Virus record (IMG/VR): IMGVR_UViG_3300032011_001962
Location: 1-21,226 of that record
Origin: a virus
DNA length: 21,226 nucleotides
Reading direction: 5' to 3' (one strand)
Positions 18,001-21,226 of the stretch are shown piece after piece. Both the position numbers and the translations under genes were made by a program. Numbering within the stretch: position 1 is the stretch's first letter; every line of letters begins with the position of its first letter. The notes under the pieces are model-generated. The model did no database searches and had not been told where the DNA came from. It saw only the letters and a list, made by a program, of their open reading frames with translations.

Positions 18001-21000
18001 AACAGATGAAGGGGACATATTCAGTATTAATAGTTACGATGCAGATCGTTTTGATAACGATATCCCATTCCTTGATGGGGATGGAAGAGAAAGATTGACT
18101 GATTATATTGATATACGTCCTAGAGTTTCGACTTATGATCCATCTAGTGCAACTAAGTCACCATTTGAATTTGATTCAAGAGCATTTACAGGGACAGGAC
18201 AAGCACCTCCAAACATTCTTTCTGATGATGAGACTCTAAACATAACATTTAGTTATTACTTATCAAGGATTGATAGGTTATTCTTAACTACTAATGGTTC
18301 TTTCCAGATACAGACTGGACAATCATCAGATGATCCTGTTGCACCTGAAGCTTTAAGTGGTGCTCTTGATGTAGGAACTCTATATGTTCCTGCTTATACT
18401 TACGAAGCTCAGCAAGTTAAGTCTCTTCTGAAGCAGTATAAGAGATATCAAATGAAAGATATCGGTAGACTTGATAATAGGGTTAAGAATCTTGAGTATC
18501 ATACTGCATTAACATTACTTGAAAGTGATACTAAAAACATGTCCATTAAAGATGCTGATGGATTAGATAGGTTTAAGTGTGGATTCTTAGTAGATAACTT
18601 TAAAAATTCGACTGCCCAAAGTAAGAGGGATCCCGATTTTAATGCTTCAATAGACCAAGATCTTGGTGAAATGCGTCCATTGCATTATACAACAGCGGTT
18701 GATTTATTATTAGGAACAAGTTCAATCATTGGTGTTGGACAAACTGCAGACCCATCACAAGATTTTGCGTTTGCAAATGATCTTATTGGAAGTGGATGTC
18801 GTAGAACAGGTGATTTAATCACTCTTGATTATACCGAACTTGCTGCTATATCAAATAATTATGCATCAAGAACAGAAAATGTTCAGCCTTTTGCTGTAGT
18901 ATTCTGGAATGGTGATATGCAGTTAAATCCATCCTCTGATGTTTGGGTTGATACTAGAAGAACTGAAGCACGTAATGTTAATATTGAAGGTAATTTTGAA
19001 GATGTAATGGAGGAGAATGGTGCTGATCCAAATACAGGACTAATCTCTACTCAATGGAATTCATGGCAAACGGATTGGGTTGGTGTTAATGTTAACACTG
19101 TTGTTACTAATGAAGTAAGAACTGATATTCTTGGCAATCCTCCAAGAAGAATATTTAGACGGAGGGTTCCTGGAAATAGATGGGACAGAACTACAAGAAC
19201 AGTTACTGCAGGTTCAAGAGATGTAAGTGTAGAAGTAACACAATCTCAAACAACTACTACAACTCAACAATCTAGAACTGGATTAGCAACGAGAGTTGTT
19301 GAAAGATTAGATTCTGAATCTTTGGGAGATAGGGTTGTTAATCGTCAGAATATTCCTATTATGCGTTCTAGGAATATTGAATTTATTGTTACTAAGACAA
19401 AACCAAGAACTCAGTTATTCTCATTCTTTGATGGAGAAGATGTAGCTAAGTTTACCTTCCCTAAACTTTTGGAAGTAACCATGTCAAATGGTACATTCCA
19501 AGTTGGAGAAACAATTATAGCAAGTCCTTCAATTTTAGATGAAGGAGCAAGAACTGCAACTACACCTTATGTTCAGTTTAGAGCAGCAACTCCAAATCAT
19601 AAGTATGGACCTTACAATGCTCCAACTGATACTTATTCAGTAAACCCATATCTTGACGATCAAGGAATACCTGAAGTTTATACTTCAACAGCAAGTATAT
19701 TAAATGTTGATACATTTAGTTTACAACTTCAACCTCAAGGACAATATTATGGATTCCTTAATGGAAATATGACACTTAGAGGGCAGACTAGTGGTGCTGA
19801 GGCAACTATATCAGGTACTCGTCTTATAACTGATAATGTTGGTACTTTAATAGGTTCCTTCTTTATTCCAGATTCTACTATTAATGAGAATCCAGAATTT
19901 GCTACGGGTACAAAAACACTTCGTTTATCATCTTCTGCAGTTAATTCTTTAGTTCCTGGAACTGTTACATCATCTGTAGAGAAGACTTATGAGTCTTCTG
20001 GTGTCATTGAAACTCTTCAAGAGACTATTATTAATACAAGAAATGCTGAAATTGTTACTGAGAATCTAACTGACAATAGGACTCTTACTGATAGACAAAG
20101 AACTGTCACTAATAGAAGAGATGTTGCTGTTATTAGAGAAGGAACTACAACGTTCCAGCAACAAATTATTACACAATGGTACGACCCTCTTGCACAATCA
20201 TTTGATGTAGGAGATCCAAATGGTGTCTTTATTACTTCTGTTGACATATATTTCTCAACAAAAGATGATGAACTACCATGTAGTGTAGAACTTAGAACAT
20301 GTGAGATGGGTACACCAACAACTACCATCATACCATTGAGTAAGAAAGAACTCTTACCTGCTGACATTACTACTTCAACAGATGCATCTGTAGCTACTAA
20401 GTTTACTTTTGATGCTCCAATATACTTAGAAGGTGGTTCTGAATATGCATTAGTTGTTGTTTCTCCATCTACAGAATATAATATTTGGATTTCTAGGTTA
20501 GGTGAAGAAGATATTTCAACTACTGGATTAGGTGAGTCTCAAAAGGTTATCATTACTCAACAACCATATCTTGGTTCTTTATTCAAATCACAAAACGCTT
20601 CTACTTGGACACCTTCTCAGTTAGAAGATATGAAGTTCACTCTGTATAAAGCAGAATTTAGTGCTGGTACTACAGGAACAGTTAACTTCTTTAACCCAGA
20701 ATTGAATATTGGAAACAATGAATTTGTAGAACTTAATCCTAACCCAATTGAAGTTGTATCTAAGAAAGTTACACTTGGATTAACTTCCTCAATTGCTGAT
20801 AGTATCGATACTCTAGGTATTGCTACAGGTGTGGCAATTGCTCAAACTGGTTCTGGTTTATCTGGTGGTGTTGGAAACATCATTGCTATCGGTGGTTCTG
20901 TTGTAAGTAGTGGTTCTACTGATGGACTATTAGCAGTTAATGCTGGTTCTGGATATACTGTTGCAACTACAGAAGGAATACAACCATTTACTCTTACAGG

Positions 21001-21226
21001 TAGTGGTTCAGGAATGGAAGTAACAGTTCAAGTATCAGTTGCTGGCTCTGTTTATCAAGATCCTAATAACAAAGCAGGAACTGTTGGACTTGTTAGTGTT
21101 ACTAATGGTGGTAGAGGATATAAGATTGGTGATGTAGTTGGTATTCCAACTGCTTCTATGAACGGTATTGGTACAGGAGCACAACTATCTGTTGTTGCAA
21201 TTGGATTTACCAATACAGTATTCTTG
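15065..21226 (+). CDS. DUF4815-type virion structural protein (3' end outside window)
   Basis: The frame is open from the ATG to the last base, giving at least 2,054 residues. Residues about 1-290 hold the N-terminal DUF4815 signature: PYFDDFD, FKPGFPVQARELTTLQSMLQ, FGDHIFREG, VYFLRGNFVRVPKQ and NFAAPGADRLKIS. The block continues at 968-1160 with YRYYTVPSTDEGD, DYIDIRPRV, YLSRIDRLFL and a helical stretch (about 1120-1158). After an Arg- and Thr/Gln-rich stretch (1360-1410) come LGDRVVNRQNIPIMRSR and FSFFDGEDV (about 1451-1460). A beta-rich domain follows at about 1695-1868, then Gly-rich NGGxGY repeats near the visible end. The family is common in marine T4-like phages; its role is not settled. 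Position after gp8 suggests a peripheral baseplate or fibre-anchoring part. It could stand in for gp9 or gp10, but I see no sequence evidence for that. Confidence 0.85.
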   Translation, partial: MPQETNLNVSPYFDDFDAANDFHKVLFKPGFPVQARELTTLQSMLQNQVEKFGDHIFREGSKVIPGQLSYQSEYYSVQVEAGYFGIPVSFYVDKLLGKRIKGDVSGVTAKVVDYITEDVSDNGNLTLYLQYEKSSTSFSGQTFQDGETLLTLSSITYANTVIAGNEGFANTIPAGSTATGCAVQITEGVYFLRGNFVRVPKQTLILDQYTNTPSYRVGLSVREEIITAGADESLYDNAKGFNNFAAPGADRLKISAVLTKKQVDELNDENFVEIMRLVDGAKEFFQNDSQHSIIKDALAKRTFDESGNYYVKPFNVKVKESLNNRQGNKGVYLPGQTTQDGNTPSSDLMIYQISPGKAYVRGYDIQTISNTNLDVPKSRETKEVKDIGLDFNTGTQFIVNRAFGAPNVGLGTTSYVSLRSQRVGVTSATAAGTEIGKAKVYNFTAESVNLKSSDQDQNEWDLRLFDIQTYTTLGISTDINISLPARITGDSSGAEGYLVSAVSGGTELTLYGNNGSFVKDESFKVNGTDVGPIVKTIRDYGLNDAFSVYSNPGVGQTFNADFKLTHASTPRNKTYIGNNPTFTITPGNQGISTVTSAGNNFAGIVTTGDYVSYGGTTSDASLNRITAVSADGSNITVAAATSVSGIFNGQLPGVNEVVTNSLQIRYLDSSLKDDNSFLTRLPKTNVSDLDILNSDIVVKKQFRNVTVAGSEIATSQFSISADFTYMPFTPERYVISYGDGSHEPLTADQVQINNSSKTLNFVNLSVGADTQTRVDVTLKKVNPSSKEKRWTTGTTVITRSNLEGSGSTDQTLQNGLTYGNLYGTRVEDKEICLNVPDVERVIGIYESNDMTDPDLPSITLSSLSGPNGTTADLTVGEEIISSDGGVAIVAEITNSTQIGIAYLNDTKFNIGDVATFQSSGIQGTVTAFTVGDRLVSAKYAVDDGQRNSYYDYARIVRIGNEPAPTRRLKVVYRYYTVPSTDEGDIFSINSYDADRFDNDIPFLDGDGRERLTDYIDIRPRVSTYDPSSATKSPFEFDSRAFTGTGQAPPNILSDDETLNITFSYYLSRIDRLFLTTNGSFQIQTGQSSDDPVAPEALSGALDVGTLYVPAYTYEAQQVKSLLKQYKRYQMKDIGRLDNRVKNLEYHTALTLLESDTKNMSIKDADGLDRFKCGFLVDNFKNSTAQSKRDPDFNASIDQDLGEMRPLHYTTAVDLLLGTSSIIGVGQTADPSQDFAFANDLIGSGCRRTGDLITLDYTELAAISNNYASRTENVQPFAVVFWNGDMQLNPSSDVWVDTRRTEARNVNIEGNFEDVMEENGADPNTGLISTQWNSWQTDWVGVNVNTVVTNEVRTDILGNPPRRIFRRRVPGNRWDRTTRTVTAGSRDVSVEVTQSQTTTTTQQSRTGLATRVVERLDSESLGDRVVNRQNIPIMRSRNIEFIVTKTKPRTQLFSFFDGEDVAKFTFPKLLEVTMSNGTFQVGETIIASPSILDEGARTATTPYVQFRAATPNHKYGPYNAPTDTYSVNPYLDDQGIPEVYTSTASILNVDTFSLQLQPQGQYYGFLNGNMTLRGQTSGAEATISGTRLITDNVGTLIGSFFIPDSTINENPEFATGTKTLRLSSSAVNSLVPGTVTSSVEKTYESSGVIETLQETIINTRNAEIVTENLTDNRTLTDRQRTVTNRRDVAVIREGTTTFQQQIITQWYDPLAQSFDVGDPNGVFITSVDIYFSTKDDELPCSVELRTCEMGTPTTTIIPLSKKELLPADITTSTDASVATKFTFDAPIYLEGGSEYALVVVSPSTEYNIWISRLGEEDISTTGLGESQKVIITQQPYLGSLFKSQNASTWTPSQLEDMKFTLYKAEFSAGTTGTVNFFNPELNIGNNEFVELNPNPIEVVSKKVTLGLTSSIADSIDTLGIATGVAIAQTGSGLSGGVGNIIAIGGSVVSSGSTDGLLAVNAGSGYTVATTEGIQPFTLTGSGSGMEVTVQVSVAGSVYQDPNNKAGTVGLVSVTNGGRGYKIGDVVGIPTASMNGIGTGAQLSVVAIGFTNTVFL
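16501..16585 (+). other. G+C-rich patch with unusual codons in the DUF4815 gene
   Basis: Within residues about 480-507 (ISLPARITGDSSGAEGYLVS and on), codons such as CTC, ACG, GGC, GGG, CTG, GTG and TCG are packed together. The rest of the gene mostly uses A- or T-ending codons. By hand count, bases 16501-16580 are 44 of 80 G or C (55%), against about 35% in a line counted elsewhere in the window. The reading frame is intact. The patch may be a short segment recombined from a phage of higher G+C. Confidence 0.6.
18422..18540 (+). other. Predicted helical / coiled-coil segment in the DUF4815 protein
   Basis: Residues about 1120-1158 (SLLKQYKRYQMKDIGRLDNR, then VKNLEYHTALTLLES) are charged and glycine-poor apart from one Gly, with Leu/Ile/Val/Tyr spaced about every three or four residues. 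The rest of the protein is beta-rich, so this is one of its few clear helical parts. In related proteins a helix of this kind follows the YTYxAxxVK step seen here at 1112-1119. It may mediate oligomerisation (inference). Confidence 0.5.
20147..20668 (+). other. Beta-rich C-terminal domain of the DUF4815 protein
   Basis: Residues about 1695-1868 form a recognisable block: WYDPLAQSFDV, then GVFITSVDIYFSTKDDELPC, SVELRTCEMGTPT, FTFDAPIYLEGGSEYALVVV, NIWISRLGEED, QPYLGSLFKSQNASTWTPSQ and FTLYKAEF. This strand pattern resembles a jelly-roll or carbohydrate-binding-like fold and recurs in other phage tail proteins as I recall. Two cysteines (in LPCSV and RTC) lie eight residues apart. A ligand-binding or fibre-docking role is possible but is not shown by the sequence. 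Confidence 0.5.
20927..21121 (+). repeat. NGGxGY repeats at the visible end of the DUF4815 protein
   Basis: Residues about 1955-2019 contain VNAGSGYTV (1960-1964 for AGSGY) and VTNGGRGYKIGDVV (2014-2019 for NGGRGY). The spacing and flanking strands match the units in the giant gp7-like and gp8-like proteins. The reading frame continues past the window, so more units may follow. Confidence 0.65.

Noticed and set aside
20017-20367. Minus-strand reading frame of 116 codons
   Set aside because: It lies opposite the well-supported DUF4815 gene, has no recognisable family, and its sequence is a composition-driven shadow.
1-21226. Diversity-generating retroelement or variable fibre tip
   Set aside because: I found no reverse transcriptase gene and no template/variable repeat pair. 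The repeats seen are diverged protein modules rather than near-identical DNA cassettes.
1-21226. CRISPR array, tRNA genes, insertion sequences or host metabolic genes
   Set aside because: All the DNA is accounted for by four same-strand structural genes, and I saw no regularly spaced repeats, cloverleaf sequence or transposase-like reading frame.

Overview
This window is one strand-uniform block of structural genes from a T4-like (myovirus) bacteriophage, most likely a marine one such as a cyanophage or a Pelagibacter-type myophage. Three things point that way. The order is gp6-like, gp7-like, gp8-like and then a DUF4815 protein. The base composition is low in G+C (lines I counted by hand are near 35%). 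The gp7-position gene is very large and modular and carries a YHYH domain, as I recall for marine T4-like phages. I cannot name the host from this window.

Layout, all on the + strand with almost no non-coding DNA. (1) 1-1244: the C-terminal 413 codons of a gp6-like baseplate wedge protein, whose start lies upstream of the window. (2) 1244-13474: a 4,076-residue protein whose first ~290 residues resemble the C-terminal part of T4 gp7. The rest is a long chain of repeated small modules with an embedded YHYH-family domain. (3) 13496-15061: a gp8-like wedge protein of 521 residues, with an inserted glycine-rich repeat. (4) 15065-21226: a DUF4815-type virion protein of at least 2,054 residues, open to the end of the window. 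Genes 1 and 2 overlap by one base, 2 and 3 are 21 bases apart, and 3 and 4 are 3 bases apart. A T4-type late promoter core (CTAAATA) lies across the end of gene 2, just before the gp8-like gene.

In T4, gp6, gp7 and gp8 assemble with gp10, gp25 and gp53 into the wedges that form the baseplate. The first three genes here should do the same job. The DUF4815 protein is probably a peripheral baseplate or fibre-network component (inference). Short modules with a glycine-aromatic signature recur in the gp7-like, gp8-like and DUF4815 proteins, so the three neighbours appear to share a pool of building blocks. I see no RNA genes, mobile elements, CRISPR arrays, attachment sites or convincing minus-strand genes. 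No stretch over 300 bases lacks a gene. The most unusual content is the architecture of the giant gp7-like protein, its histidine-less YHYH domain, and a small G+C-rich, odd-codon patch in the DUF4815 gene.
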